Positions 15,966-24,878 of a stretch of 64,000 nt of DNA are shown one piece after another. Where the stretch lies: positions 1,612,001-1,676,000 of the forward strand of contig NZ_JARUBM010000002.1 in assembly GCF_029626175.1 (NCBI RefSeq). Reading direction: 5' to 3'. How positions within the stretch are numbered: the first letter of the stretch is position 1; every line of letters begins with the position of its first letter. Below the pieces are notes generated by a model that was given only the letters and a program-made list of their open reading frames with translations, ran no database searches and had not been told where the DNA came from. The stretch comes from Micromonospora sp. WMMD1082. Lineage in GTDB: Bacteria > Actinomycetota > Actinomycetes > Mycobacteriales > Micromonosporaceae. A program made the position numbers and the translations under genes.

Positions 15966-16153
15966 GCCGTTCATCCTGGCACGCCCGCGCCGCAACGAAC
16001 TCCTCGCACGGCGGGCCGTGCGGCAACCGCCCGCGCCGACCGCCGGGTACGCGCAGCGCCCGGCCCGGCCTCCGGCCTTCCGGAAGCTCGTTGACAGGGC
16101 GGCAACATTCACGCAACCTGATACCGCTCCCAGCTATGAGGCAGGTGCGATCC

Positions 16154-17782
16154 GTGAAGCCAGCACTGCAGCCCGGCCGGTTGCTGGCCACCCGGTACCG
16201 GCTGATCGACCAGATCGGCGCGGGCGGCATGTCGGTCATCTGGCGGGCCCACGACGAGGTGCTCGACCGGATGGTCGCGCTGAAGGTGCTGGCCCCGTCG
16301 CTTGCCGCCGACGCCCGGTTCCGCGACATGGTCCGCGAGGAGGCCCGGGCGGCCGCGCAGCTCGTCCACCCGAACGTCACCTCGGTGCACGACTACGGTG
16401 AGACGGTGTCGCCGGACGGCGCCATCACCTCCTTCGTGGTGATGGAGCTGCTCTCCGGTGAGGAACTGGAGTTCCGGCTCACCGAGGGGCCGCTGCCGTG
16501 GCCGCAGGCGGTGGAGATCGGCGCCCAGGTCGCCGACGCGCTCGCCGCCGCGCACCGGCTAGGCATCGTGCATCGGGACATCACCACGGCCAACGTGATG
16601 ATGACCCAGGTCGGCGCGAAGCTGCTCGACTTCGGCATCGCCACCCGGATCGGCGCGCCCGACGAGGACGAGGACGGCGCCACCTTCGGCACCCCCGCGT
16701 ACGTGGCACCGGAGCGGCTCGACGGCGCGCCGGCCCAGCCGGCCACCGACGTCTACTCGCTCGGTGTGCTGCTGCACGAGACGCTGACCGGCCGGGTGCC
16801 GTACCCGGCGGACACCTGGGACGAACTCAGCGCCGCACTGGCCGACGGCGCATCGCCCACCCTCGCGGGTGTGCCGGGGTTGCCGTCGCCGGTGGCCCAG
16901 ATCTGCCTGCGCTGCCTGTCGCGTGACCCGGCCGACCGCCCCACCGCCCGCCAGGTGGCCACCGTGCTGCGTGACCAGATGCTGCCCGCCGACCCGCAGG
17001 CGAGCACGATGCTCGCCCCCACCGTCACCCTCCCCGCACTGGCACCCACCCTCGCCGCCGCCCTCGGCCCGGCTGCTGCCGGCGGCACCACGGCCGGGAC
17101 CGACAGCACCGTAGACGGAGCCGGCGGCGCCACGGCCGGAACCGACGGCGCCACGGCCGGAGCCGGCGGCGCCATGGGCGGGACCGGCGGCGGCGTGGGT
17201 GGGCTGGGAGGCGCCGCACGTGGGGACGCCGTGCTGACGCCCGGTCCCGACGGTGGCCGGCGCCGGCGGCTGCCGCGCCCGGTGCTCGTCATCACGACCG
17301 TGGCCGTACTGATCGCGGCCGCGCTCGTGGTACCGGCCCTCTGGCCGGACGCGACCGAGCCGCCCGCCGTGCTACCCACCGGCGGGCCGACCGCGACACC
17401 CGGGCCGGCCCGCCCGGGAAGCACCGCGAGTGAGCGGCCACCCGTCCCGCCGCCGAGCGCGTCACCCACGCCGCCGCCGGCGACGGCCGTACCGACCCCG
17501 CCTGCCGGTGGGGACAGCCTGGTCGCGGCGGCGAACCGGCTGGAAGCGGTGATCGGCGCCGGGCTCACCGACGGCGGCATCCGCGACGACGTCGGCACCG
17601 ACCTGCGCAACGAGCTGCGCAACCTCACCCGGGCGGTGACCGGTGGCGAGAGCGAGTTGGGACCGGGCGTCGCCCGGCTGCGCGAGAAGGTCTCCGTCCG
17701 GCTGCGCGAGGGCGGATTGAGCCCGGCGTACGCCCAACAGCTGGACGCGGCGATCTCCGCGCTCGGTGCCGCACAGGTCTGA
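16154..17782 (+). CDS. Serine/threonine protein kinase with C-terminal extracellular region
   Basis: A 542-residue PknB-type kinase from GTG 16154 (AGGT 8 bp upstream; ATG 16136 also possible). Kinase domain ~10-285: glycine loop IGAGGMSVIW, VALKVL lysine, catalytic loop HRDITTANVM, LLDFGIA, and GTPAYVAPE. The loop lacks the usual Lys of HRD-x-K-P-x-N (Thr instead), a variation seen in some actinobacterial kinases. Then comes a Gly/Ala/Thr repeat linker (~315-365), one transmembrane helix (VLVITTVAVLIAAALVVPAL, ~375-395), a Pro/Ser/Thr-rich stretch and a ~90-residue helical extracellular tail with no PASTA repeats. A TTGACA hexamer lies 60 bp upstream, but no well-spaced -10 is visible. Confidence 0.88.
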   Translation: MKPALQPGRLLATRYRLIDQIGAGGMSVIWRAHDEVLDRMVALKVLAPSLAADARFRDMVREEARAAAQLVHPNVTSVHDYGETVSPDGAITSFVVMELLSGEELEFRLTEGPLPWPQAVEIGAQVADALAAAHRLGIVHRDITTANVMMTQVGAKLLDFGIATRIGAPDEDEDGATFGTPAYVAPERLDGAPAQPATDVYSLGVLLHETLTGRVPYPADTWDELSAALADGASPTLAGVPGLPSPVAQICLRCLSRDPADRPTARQVATVLRDQMLPADPQASTMLAPTVTLPALAPTLAAALGPAAAGGTTAGTDSTVDGAGGATAGTDGATAGAGGAMGGTGGGVGGLGGAARGDAVLTPGPDGGRRRRLPRPVLVITTVAVLIAAALVVPALWPDATEPPAVLPTGGPTATPGPARPGSTASERPPVPPPSASPTPPPATAVPTPPAGGDSLVAAANRLEAVIGAGLTDGGIRDDVGTDLRNELRNLTRAVTGGESELGPGVARLREKVSVRLREGGLSPAYAQQLDAAISALGAAQV

Positions 17783-17794
17783 CCCGCGCCCCGG

Positions 17795-18898
17795 TCAGGC
17801 CGGCGTGACCCGGGCCGGTTCGCGCACCGCCGTCCGCGGGGTCGCGGCGACGACGAACCGGCGGTACACCTCCTCGTAGCCGGCGGCCATCCGCTCGGTG
17901 GAGAAGGTCCGCGCCACGTGCTCCACGCAGTCCGCCGGGTCGAGGCCGGGCGCCGCACGCAGCGCCGCCGGCAGCTCCTCCGGCCGCTCGCAGATCAGCC
18001 CGGTCACCCCGGGCCGGACCAGTTCCGGCACCGCTCCCCGATTCAGCGCCACCACGGGGGTCCCCGTCGCCATCGCCTCCAGCATCACGATGCCGAACGG
18101 TTCCTCCCACTGGATCGGCATGATCAGGCAGCTCGCCTCGACCAGCAGCCGCAGCACGGCGTCCCGGTCGGCGTCGAGCACCACCGTGACGTCCGGTCCG
18201 AGCATCGGCCGGATCACCTCGTCGTAGTAGCGCCGCTCGGCGGGCTCGTTGCACTTGCCGGCCAGCACCAGCGGCAGTCCGGCCGCCCGGCAGGCACGGA
18301 TGGCCAGCTCCGGCCCCTTGTCGGGGCTGAACCGGGCGAGCCACAGCACCGGCCCGTGACCGGGGACGTCCTTGCGCGGGAAGTCGTCGAGTCCCATCGC
18401 GTTGTGCACCGTGCCGACCCAGGGCAGGTGGGGGTTCAGCGCCCGTTGGGTACGCGAGATCGCCACCAGGCCGACACCCCGGTCGGTGTTGCTGAGCACC
18501 GTGCCGTACTCGCCCACCGGGTTGCCGTGCACCGTCGCCACCGTGGGCACCGTCCGCCGCCCCGCCACCAGCGGACCGATCGTGGTGTGGTCGTGCACGA
18601 TGTCGAAGTCGGCCGGGCTGATCAGGTGATTCACCCGCGCCAGGTGGGCCAGTTCGGGCAGCGCCTCGCCGAGGCGGTCGTACTGGAGTTCGTCGAGCGT
18701 GGCGAGGTAGTCGGCGGCGGTGCCGTGGTCCGTGCCGGCACCCATCAGCGTCACCGCGTGACCTCGGGCGACCAGGGCGTCGACCAGGCCGGCCACCACC
18801 TGCTCCAGACCGCCGTAACCCGGCGGCGGCACCGACAGCCAGGGCGGCACCAACATGGCGATCCGCAACCGCTGCTCCCCCGCAACGTTGTCGGCCAC
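17795..18898 (-). CDS. Family 4 glycosyltransferase
   Basis: A 367-residue GT-B glycosyltransferase. The N-terminal domain has MLVPPWLSVPPPGYGGLEQV with the acceptor-side Gly-Gly loop and DIVHDHT. The C-terminal domain has LARFSPDKGPELAI and PIQWEEPFGIVMLEAMATGTPVV, the GT4 donor-binding E-x7-E motif. The likely donor is a nucleotide sugar; the acceptor is unknown. No transmembrane segment. It stands alone between the kinase (convergent) and the BON gene. Confidence 0.88.
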   Translation of the reverse strand: MADNVAGEQRLRIAMLVPPWLSVPPPGYGGLEQVVAGLVDALVARGHAVTLMGAGTDHGTAADYLATLDELQYDRLGEALPELAHLARVNHLISPADFDIVHDHTTIGPLVAGRRTVPTVATVHGNPVGEYGTVLSNTDRGVGLVAISRTQRALNPHLPWVGTVHNAMGLDDFPRKDVPGHGPVLWLARFSPDKGPELAIRACRAAGLPLVLAGKCNEPAERRYYDEVIRPMLGPDVTVVLDADRDAVLRLLVEASCLIMPIQWEEPFGIVMLEAMATGTPVVALNRGAVPELVRPGVTGLICERPEELPAALRAAPGLDPADCVEHVARTFSTERMAAGYEEVYRRFVVAATPRTAVREPARVTPA

Positions 18899-19012
18899 GT
18901 GCCCTCCCCCGTCGCTCTCCGGTGGCGTCGGCCCCGATCCGTGCTGCGATGTGGCGGGGATCGACGTGCCTTCCCGGTCCCCGCGCCGGCAAACCGGACA
19001 GTGGCCGCCGGC

Positions 19013-19687
19013 TCAGCCGTCGCCCACCACCAGCTCGTCCCGTACCGTGCACACGCCCTCGGCCGACCAGGCGACCCGTTCCGCCTCCTCCCGTTCCGAC
19101 CAGGAACGCACCACCCCGCTCAGGGTCACCGTGTCGTCCCGCACCTGCACGGTCACCCGTTCGGTGCCGATGCCCCGGAGCAGGGCACGCTGCACGTCGC
19201 AGCGGATCCGGTCGGTGTCCGGGCGGGTGGCGGGCCGGACCTCGACCAGGTTGGTGACGCCGCGTACGCCCCGCAGCCGGCGCAGCTCCCGCTCGGCGGT
19301 ACGCCGCTGCCAGCCGAACTCCACCTCGCCGCGCAGCATCAACCAGCCGTCGGAGACCGTGAGATCCAGCCGCTCGGCCGGCACGAAGCTGTTCCACTCC
19401 AGCGCCCGGCTGGCCGCGATCGCCAGGTCGCCGTCGGTGATGTCGACCGGCCCAGGCGGACGTACCTCGATCTCGTCGGCGACGGCCCGCACCCCGCGTA
19501 CCCGCTGGGCGCTGCGAACCGCCGCCCACCCGTGGGCGGCGCCGTCCACGCTGCCGGTGAGGGTCACCACCCCGTCGTGCACGCTCACCCCGATGTCGGT
19601 CTCGCGCACCTGCGCGTCCCAGGCGAGTTCGTCGAGCACGTCGCGCTGGATCCGGTCATCGGTCCGGGCCGCGGTAGCCGTGGTCAT
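19013..19687 (-). CDS. Triple BON-domain protein
   Basis: A 224-residue protein of three consecutive BON (bacterial OsmY and nodulation) domains at about 15-80, 85-155 and 160-222. Each shows the pattern [VL]-x-V-x-[DG]-G-x-[VL]-x-L-x-G-x-V followed by an A-x-x-V-x-G-V-x-x-V strand. ATG 19687 is preceded by GGGGGG at correct spacing; the frame extends 7 codons further. BON proteins are stress-associated and bind phospholipid or other hydrophobic ligands. There is no signal peptide, so a cytoplasmic role is likely. Confidence 0.85.
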   Translation of the reverse strand: MTTATAARTDDRIQRDVLDELAWDAQVRETDIGVSVHDGVVTLTGSVDGAAHGWAAVRSAQRVRGVRAVADEIEVRPPGPVDITDGDLAIAASRALEWNSFVPAERLDLTVSDGWLMLRGEVEFGWQRRTAERELRRLRGVRGVTNLVEVRPATRPDTDRIRCDVQRALLRGIGTERVTVQVRDDTVTLSGVVRSWSEREEAERVAWSAEGVCTVRDELVVGDG

Positions 19688-19746
19688 GGCACCCCCCATA
19701 CGCCTCACGAGGTCTCACCGGAGAGGCTGCCGGCCGGCGGGGTGAG

Positions 19747-19837
19747 CCGGGTTCACCCGGTCCGGGTGAACCCGGACCGGGACGGGAGGGGGCGGCGGAC
19801 GGCGCGGCCAACCCCCTTGGCCGTACCGCCCGCCGCC
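19747..19837. terminator. Two tandem stem-loops after the HtrA-like gene
   Basis: The first stem, 12 bp (CCGGGTTCACCC, 19747-19758, with 19764-19775), has a 5-nt loop. The second, 21 bp with 18 pairs (19791-19811 with 19817-19837), has the loop CCCCC. Both lie in the gap between the protease stop and the BON start on the minus strand and probably end the regulator-kinase-protease transcript. Confidence 0.7.
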
Positions 19838-19865
19838 CCGGAGGGAGGAAGCAGGTTCTTGCCGG

Positions 19866-21449
19866 TTAGGACGCCTCGGCGAGCGTCACGGTTGCCGTCG
19901 TCTCGGCCCCGTTTCGTTGGTACGTCACCTCGACCTGATCGCCGACCTTGCCCGCCTGCACGGCGGCGACCAGGTCGCTGGAGTCATTGATCACCTTGTC
20001 GCCGAACCGGGTGATCACATCGCCCTGTTGCAGCCCGGCCCGCTCGGCGGCGCTGCCCGGGGTCACCGCGCCGATCAGCGCACCGCCGTCGGGCGCGGCG
20101 TTCACGCTCACCCCGAGCGACGGGTGGCTGATCTTCTCGCCGCGCTGGAGCTTCTCCGCGACGTCCTTCGCCTTGTTGCTCGGGATGGCGAAGCCCACCC
20201 CGATGTTGCCGGTGTTGCCCTGCCCCGCGGTGGCGATCGCGGTGTTGATGCCGATCACCTCGCCCCGGGTGTTGACCAGCGCCCCGCCGGAGTTGCCGGG
20301 GTTGATCGGGGCGTCGGTCTGCAACAGCCCCGAGATCGAGCTGACCGCCTGGCCGGGGAGTTGCTGCCCGCCGCCGGCCTGGATGGTGCGGTCCCGGGCG
20401 CTGAGGATGCCCGCGGTGACCGAACCCTGCAGGCCGAGCGGGCTGCCCAGCGCGAGCACCTGGTCGCCGACCTGCATCGCGTCGCTGTCGCCGAAGGTGG
20501 CCGGCTGGAGGTCGCTCACGCCGTCCGCCTTCAGCACCGCGAGGTCGGTCTTCGGGTCGGTGCCGACGACCTGGGCCTGGGCGCTGGTGCCGTTCGCGAA
20601 GATCACCCGGACGGTGTCACCGCCCCCGGCGACCACGTGGTTGTTGGTCAGCACGTAGCCGTCGGCGCTGAGCACCACACCCGAGCCCTCACCGCTGCCG
20701 GTGCTGATGGAGACGACGCTGTCCTGCACCGACGCGGCGATGCGCGGCAGGTCGGCACCGTCGATCACGGGGGCGGCGTTGTAGGTGCGGGTGACCCCGC
20801 CGCCGTCGCTCAGCGCGAGGGCGAGCGCCCCACCGGCGACACCACTGCCGAGCATCAGCGCGAACACCGCGACGCCGGCGCCGGCCAGCTTGGCGATCCG
20901 GCCGGGACGCGGCCCGCTGGACGGGGTGGGCGCCCACGGCCCCGGCTGCCCCGGATAGCCGCCGGGCATTCCGCCGGCCTGCCCCGGGTAGCCGGGCTGC
21001 CCGGCACCGGGCGAGGTGGGGTGCGCGCCGCTCCAGCCGGGCTGGCTCGGATACCAGGGCGCGCCGGGATAGCGCGCGCCGGGCACGCCCGGGCCGGCGT
21101 GGCCGGGATGGCTCGGCTGGCCGGGCTGGTACGGGTGCTGGTACGGGGGCCGGTGCTGGTGAGCGCCGGCCGGCGCCCAGCCGGGCTGCCCGGAGACCGG
21201 CTGCGCCGTCGCGGGCGGGCCGACGCCGGGCGGGGCGGGCAGGGTCGGCTCGTCCGGGCCGCTGGCGCCCCCGGAGGGCGGGTCGACGGCCCGGACCGGG
21301 ACGGTCGGCGACTCGGCCGTGGCGTCGGTGCCGGAGGGCGCGCCGGCCGGGGAGTCGGACCGCGGGTACTCGGCGCGGGACAGCTCGGGTGGCGACGGCT
21401 CGGCGTCGGTGGGGGCCGGCCGGCGCGGGTCGGACTCGTACTCGGTCAT
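19866..21449 (-). CDS. S1C (HtrA/DegP-like) membrane-anchored serine protease with PDZ domain
   Basis: A 527-residue protease from ATG 21449 (AGGAAC ribosome-binding site). The first ~180 residues are Pro/Gly/Gln-rich and presumably cytoplasmic. A transmembrane helix spans ~185-212. The trypsin-like domain shows the triad TNNHVVAG (His ~270), DLAVLKAD (Asp ~303) and GNSGGAL (Ser ~385). A PDZ domain follows (~440-520: PGSAAERAGLQQGDVI). The layout equals mycobacterial PepD/HtrA and Streptomyces HtrA proteins, envelope quality-control proteases. It lies 62 bp downstream of the sensor kinase gene, an arrangement like mprAB-pepD, so regulation by that two-component system is likely (inference). 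Confidence 0.92.
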   Translation of the reverse strand: MTEYESDPRRPAPTDAEPSPPELSRAEYPRSDSPAGAPSGTDATAESPTVPVRAVDPPSGGASGPDEPTLPAPPGVGPPATAQPVSGQPGWAPAGAHQHRPPYQHPYQPGQPSHPGHAGPGVPGARYPGAPWYPSQPGWSGAHPTSPGAGQPGYPGQAGGMPGGYPGQPGPWAPTPSSGPRPGRIAKLAGAGVAVFALMLGSGVAGGALALALSDGGGVTRTYNAAPVIDGADLPRIAASVQDSVVSISTGSGEGSGVVLSADGYVLTNNHVVAGGGDTVRVIFANGTSAQAQVVGTDPKTDLAVLKADGVSDLQPATFGDSDAMQVGDQVLALGSPLGLQGSVTAGILSARDRTIQAGGGQQLPGQAVSSISGLLQTDAPINPGNSGGALVNTRGEVIGINTAIATAGQGNTGNIGVGFAIPSNKAKDVAEKLQRGEKISHPSLGVSVNAAPDGGALIGAVTPGSAAERAGLQQGDVITRFGDKVINDSSDLVAAVQAGKVGDQVEVTYQRNGAETTATVTLAEAS

Positions 21450-21511
21450 GTTCCTACCCTCTCCCATCGCTCTGCGTTCCGGCTTGGGCTGGCCTGAGCA
21501 TTGGCTGAAAA

Positions 21512-23068
21512 TCACTCACGCTCGATGTCGGTGGCCGGGGCGAGCGGCAGGCGGACCCGGAAGGTGGCGCCCCCGCCCGGCGTACCGGTCACCTCGACCG
21601 TGCCCTGGTGCACCGTCACCAGCGCGGCGACGATGGCCAGCCCGAGGCCGGTGCCGGTGGTGCCGCCGGACCGGCGGGTACGCGAGGCGTCCGCCCGGTA
21701 GAAGCGTTCGAAGACCCGTTCCGCCTGCTCGCCGGTGAGCCCCGGGCCGGTGTCGGCCACCTCGATCACCGCCAGGTTGCCCGGTTCGGCGCGCAGCCGC
21801 AACGTCACCCCCGCCTCCGGCGGGGTGTGCCGCACCGCGTTGGTCATCAGGTTGCCGATCACCTGTCGCAGGCGGGCGTCGTCGCCGCGTACCACCAACG
21901 GGCCGGAACCGGGCTCGATCTCCAGCTCGATGCGCCGGTCCGGTGCCGTCGCCCGGGCCGCCGCCACGGCGTCCGCGGCCAGCACCGGCAGCTCCACCGG
22001 GGCGAGTGACAGCGGCCGTTCGCGGTCCAGCCGGGCCAGCAGGAGCAGGTCCTCCACCAGCAGCCCCATCCGGGCCGCCTCGTCCTCGATCCGGCGCAGC
22101 AGGTCGGAGGTCCGCTCGGGCTCCCGGGCGGCGCCCTGGCGGTACAGCTCGGCGAAGCCCCGGATGGTGGTCAGCGGGGTACGCAGCTCGTGCGAGGCGT
22201 CCGCCACGAACTGCCGCATCCGCTCCTCGGAGCGGCGGGCGCGGGCCTCGGAGGCGCGGGCCCCCTCGGCGGCCTCCCGGGCGGCGGCCTCCGCGGACCG
22301 GGCCGCCGACTCCGAGGCCGCGCGGGCGGTGAAAGCCATCTCGATCTGGCTGAGCATCGCGTTGAGGGCCCGGGAGAGCCGGCCCAGTTCCGAGGTCGGA
22401 CAGGGTTGGCCGTCCTCCGGGTCGGGTACCCGTCGGCTGAGGTCGCCACCGGCGATGGCCGCGGCGGTACGTTCGATCTCCACCAGCGGCTTGAGGCTGG
22501 CCCGGACGATCGCCGCGCCGATCGAGGCGAGCAGGATCAGCACCGCCCCGCCGACCAGCAGGTCGATCCAGATCAGCCGCTTGACGGCCCGGTCCACGTC
22601 GGTCAGGTGCTGCCCGATCGCCGCCCACTGCCCGTTGGGCAGCTCGGTGTAGAGCATCCGCCAGCGCACCTCGCTGCCCCGCGCCCGGGTGGTGAACGGT
22701 TCCCCGGCCTTCTCCTCGAAGCCCGCGGCGTCGTCGGGCCAGGGCGGCAGGTCCGCGGCGGCGAACCGCCGGCTGTCGAACCCGTACCCCTCGACGAGGC
22801 CGGTGCTGCGGTTGGTCACCACGACGAGATAGTCGGTGGGAATGCCGAGCCGCCCCTGCTGGGCGGTGATCAGGGCGCTCTCGATGTTGAGCGTCGAGCC
22901 CTTCAGCTCCGTGTCGAGCTGGTCGACCAGGTAGTTGTGGAGGAAGTAGGTGGTCAGCGACGCGATCACCAGCAGCGCGGCGGCGACCAGGGCGAGGACG
23001 GCCGCGACGAGCTTGACCCGCAGCGGGACCGAGCGGAGTCGGAGCTTGCCCTGCTGGAGCGCGTTCAC
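21512..23068 (-). CDS. Sensor histidine kinase (HAMP-HisKA-HATPase)
   Basis: A 518-residue membrane sensor starting at GTG 23068, which overlaps the stop of the response-regulator gene. Transmembrane helix 1 is ~18-40, an extracytoplasmic domain spans ~40-165, helix 2 is ~168-190, and a HAMP domain follows at ~190-245. An Ala/Glu/Arg coiled coil (~255-285) leads to HisKA with DASHELRTPLT (His ~294) and HATPase_c with the N-box (N-L-M-T-N-A-V-R-H-T), DTGPGL and GTGLGLAIV. It belongs to the MprB/PhoR/TcrY group of actinobacterial kinases. The signal sensed is unknown. Confidence 0.93.
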   Translation of the reverse strand: MNALQQGKLRLRSVPLRVKLVAAVLALVAAALLVIASLTTYFLHNYLVDQLDTELKGSTLNIESALITAQQGRLGIPTDYLVVVTNRSTGLVEGYGFDSRRFAAADLPPWPDDAAGFEEKAGEPFTTRARGSEVRWRMLYTELPNGQWAAIGQHLTDVDRAVKRLIWIDLLVGGAVLILLASIGAAIVRASLKPLVEIERTAAAIAGGDLSRRVPDPEDGQPCPTSELGRLSRALNAMLSQIEMAFTARAASESAARSAEAAAREAAEGARASEARARRSEERMRQFVADASHELRTPLTTIRGFAELYRQGAAREPERTSDLLRRIEDEAARMGLLVEDLLLLARLDRERPLSLAPVELPVLAADAVAAARATAPDRRIELEIEPGSGPLVVRGDDARLRQVIGNLMTNAVRHTPPEAGVTLRLRAEPGNLAVIEVADTGPGLTGEQAERVFERFYRADASRTRRSGGTTGTGLGLAIVAALVTVHQGTVEVTGTPGGGATFRVRLPLAPATDIERE

Positions 23069-23766
23069 GCCGCCGGCTTGCGCAGCACGTAGCCGACGCC
23101 GCGCAGCGTGTGGATCAGCCGGGGCTCGGTCGTGTCGACCTTGCGCCGCAGGTACGAGATATACGACTCGACGATGTTGTCGTCGCCCCGGAAGTCGTAG
23201 TTCCACACGTGGTCGAGGATCTGCGCCTTGGACAGCACCCGGTTGGCGTTGAGCATCAGGTAGCGCAGCAGCTTGAACTCGGTCGGCGAGAGCTGCACCC
23301 GCTGACCGGCCCGATACACCTCGTGGGTCTCCTCGTCCAGCTCCAGGTCGGCGAAGGTGAGCCGGGCGGGAGCCTGCTCGCCGGCGCTGGTGCGGCGCAG
23401 CACCGCCCGGATCCGGGCGGTCAGCTCCTCCAGGCTGAACGGCTTGGTGACGTAGTCGTCGCCGCCGAGGGTGAGCCCACGGATCTTGTCGTCGGTGGCG
23501 TCCCGGGCGGTGAGGAACACCACCGGCGTACGCGTGCCGCCCTCCCGCATCATCCGGATCACCTCGAACCCGTCGAGATCCGGCAGCATCACGTCGAGCA
23601 CCACGAGATCGGGGCGATGATCCCGGGCCGCGCTGAGCGCGGCGCTACCGCTGGTGGCGGTGGCCACGTCGAAGCCCGCGAAGCGCAGACTCGCGGAGAG
23701 CAGTTCGAGGATGTTCGGATCGTCCTCGACGACGAGCAGTCGCGCCTCGGTCTGGGTAGCGGCCAT
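23065..23766 (-). CDS. OmpR/PhoB-family response regulator (PhoP-like)
   Basis: A 233-residue regulator. The receiver domain (~10-120) has VEDD, the phospho-acceptor Asp in LVVLDVMLPDLDG, T in FLTARD and K in YVTKPF. A winged-helix DNA-binding domain (~135-230) follows, with LSPTEFKLLRYL and ESYISYLRRKVD. Sequence similarity by eye is high to M. tuberculosis PhoP (shared LTFADLELDEETHEV and HTLRGVGYVLR). ATG 23766 is the first residue before the conserved receiver. The gene overlaps the cognate kinase gene (GTGA). Targets probably include the protease downstream. Confidence 0.93.
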   Translation of the reverse strand: MAATQTEARLLVVEDDPNILELLSASLRFAGFDVATATSGSAALSAARDHRPDLVVLDVMLPDLDGFEVIRMMREGGTRTPVVFLTARDATDDKIRGLTLGGDDYVTKPFSLEELTARIRAVLRRTSAGEQAPARLTFADLELDEETHEVYRAGQRVQLSPTEFKLLRYLMLNANRVLSKAQILDHVWNYDFRGDDNIVESYISYLRRKVDTTEPRLIHTLRGVGYVLRKPAA

Positions 23767-23846
23767 GCCGCCCATCATCCGCGCAGACGCTGCGCCCACG
23801 CTGGGCGTGTCCTGAAAAAACCCTGTGTGCATCCCGGGTGCGCGGA

Positions 23847-24878
23847 TCAGGCCGCCAGCGGCAGTCCCCGGTCCGGCGTCTCGGCGGGCGTGCTCGGGGC
23901 GTCGGCGCCCGTACCGGCCCGCGACGGCCCGGCTCCCGGCCCGGACGGGACGGGACGCACGACCGGTCTGACCCCGACCCGCGCCGGCACCCGCACCGGC
24001 CCTTCCGGCGCCACCTCCCCGACCGCCGGCACCGCCTTCTCCACCGGCGACGACGGTACGAGATGGACCGCCGACTCGGCCACCCGGGCCAGCGACCGCC
24101 GGTCGGCGGAGCGGCCCGGGTGCAGCGGCGCGGCGATGTCGATGCTGACCGTCAACTCCGGGACGGCGAGCATCCGCCGTACCGAGCGCAGCAGGGTCTC
24201 GTCGCCGACGAAGGCCGGGGCGGTGGTGGTGTCGCCGGTCACCCCGCACCGGTAGCCGATCCGCAGCGGCACAACGGGGGCTCCGGTGTCGATCGCGGCC
24301 TGGAACATCGCCGGCCGGAACCCGGTGGGCGGACGGCAGGAGGCCCCCGCACCGCACCAGGTGGTCCCCTCCGGGAACACCGCGACCGACCGGCCGGCCC
24401 GCAGCGCCTCGGCGACCCGGCCCACCGTCGCGGGCAGCTCGCGGGGGCGGGAACGGTCCACGAAGACGGTGCCGGCCGCGCGGGCGAGCAGCCCGACCAG
24501 CGGCCACCGGCCCACCTCGTGCTTGGCCACCAGCCGGGCCGGTGCCACCGCCAGCACCGCCAGGATGTCCCACCAGGAGACGTGGTTGGCGACCAGCAGG
24601 GCGCGCCGCCGGGGCAGCCGACCGCGCACCTCCAGGCGTACGCCGCAGGCCCGCGCCGTGGCCCGCGCCCAGCCGCGCAGCGCCACCTGCCGCTCCCGGG
24701 CGGGCAGCACCGGGAGCAGCGCCGCCAGCCCGATCCCGAGCCCGAGCATGCCGAGCAGGCCGGCGGCGCGGCCCAGTTGCCGGACCGCCGGCACCACCGG
24801 GGCCTCGCCGGGGCGGGGCAGGCAGCCGGGGCCGCAGCCGGAACTCGGCCGCCAGAGCGGGTGCGCCAGCGTGGTCAC
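23847..24878 (-). CDS. PlsC-type acyltransferase (OlsA-like)
   Basis: A 343-residue 1-acyl-glycerol-3-phosphate-type acyltransferase: one hydrophobic N-terminal segment (~40-60), NHVSWWD (H-x4-D, ~100) and FPEGTTW (~170). The C-terminal ~80 residues are Pro/Ala/Gly-rich and not part of the enzyme domain. GTG 24878 overlaps the stop of the GNAT-type acyltransferase gene. A GNAT/OlsB plus PlsC/OlsA pair is the known arrangement for ornithine-lipid synthesis, so this enzyme is best read as the O-acyltransferase that esterifies lyso-ornithine lipid. A general lysophosphatidate acyltransferase is the alternative. Confidence 0.82.
   Translation of the reverse strand: MTTLAHPLWRPSSGCGPGCLPRPGEAPVVPAVRQLGRAAGLLGMLGLGIGLAALLPVLPARERQVALRGWARATARACGVRLEVRGRLPRRRALLVANHVSWWDILAVLAVAPARLVAKHEVGRWPLVGLLARAAGTVFVDRSRPRELPATVGRVAEALRAGRSVAVFPEGTTWCGAGASCRPPTGFRPAMFQAAIDTGAPVVPLRIGYRCGVTGDTTTAPAFVGDETLLRSVRRMLAVPELTVSIDIAAPLHPGRSADRRSLARVAESAVHLVPSSPVEKAVPAVGEVAPEGPVRVPARVGVRPVVRPVPSGPGAGPSRAGTGADAPSTPAETPDRGLPLAA

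Noticed and set aside
16091..16124. TTGACA and TGATAC upstream of the kinase as a promoter
   Set aside because: The 22-bp spacing is too long for a sigma70-type promoter and no better -10 is present.
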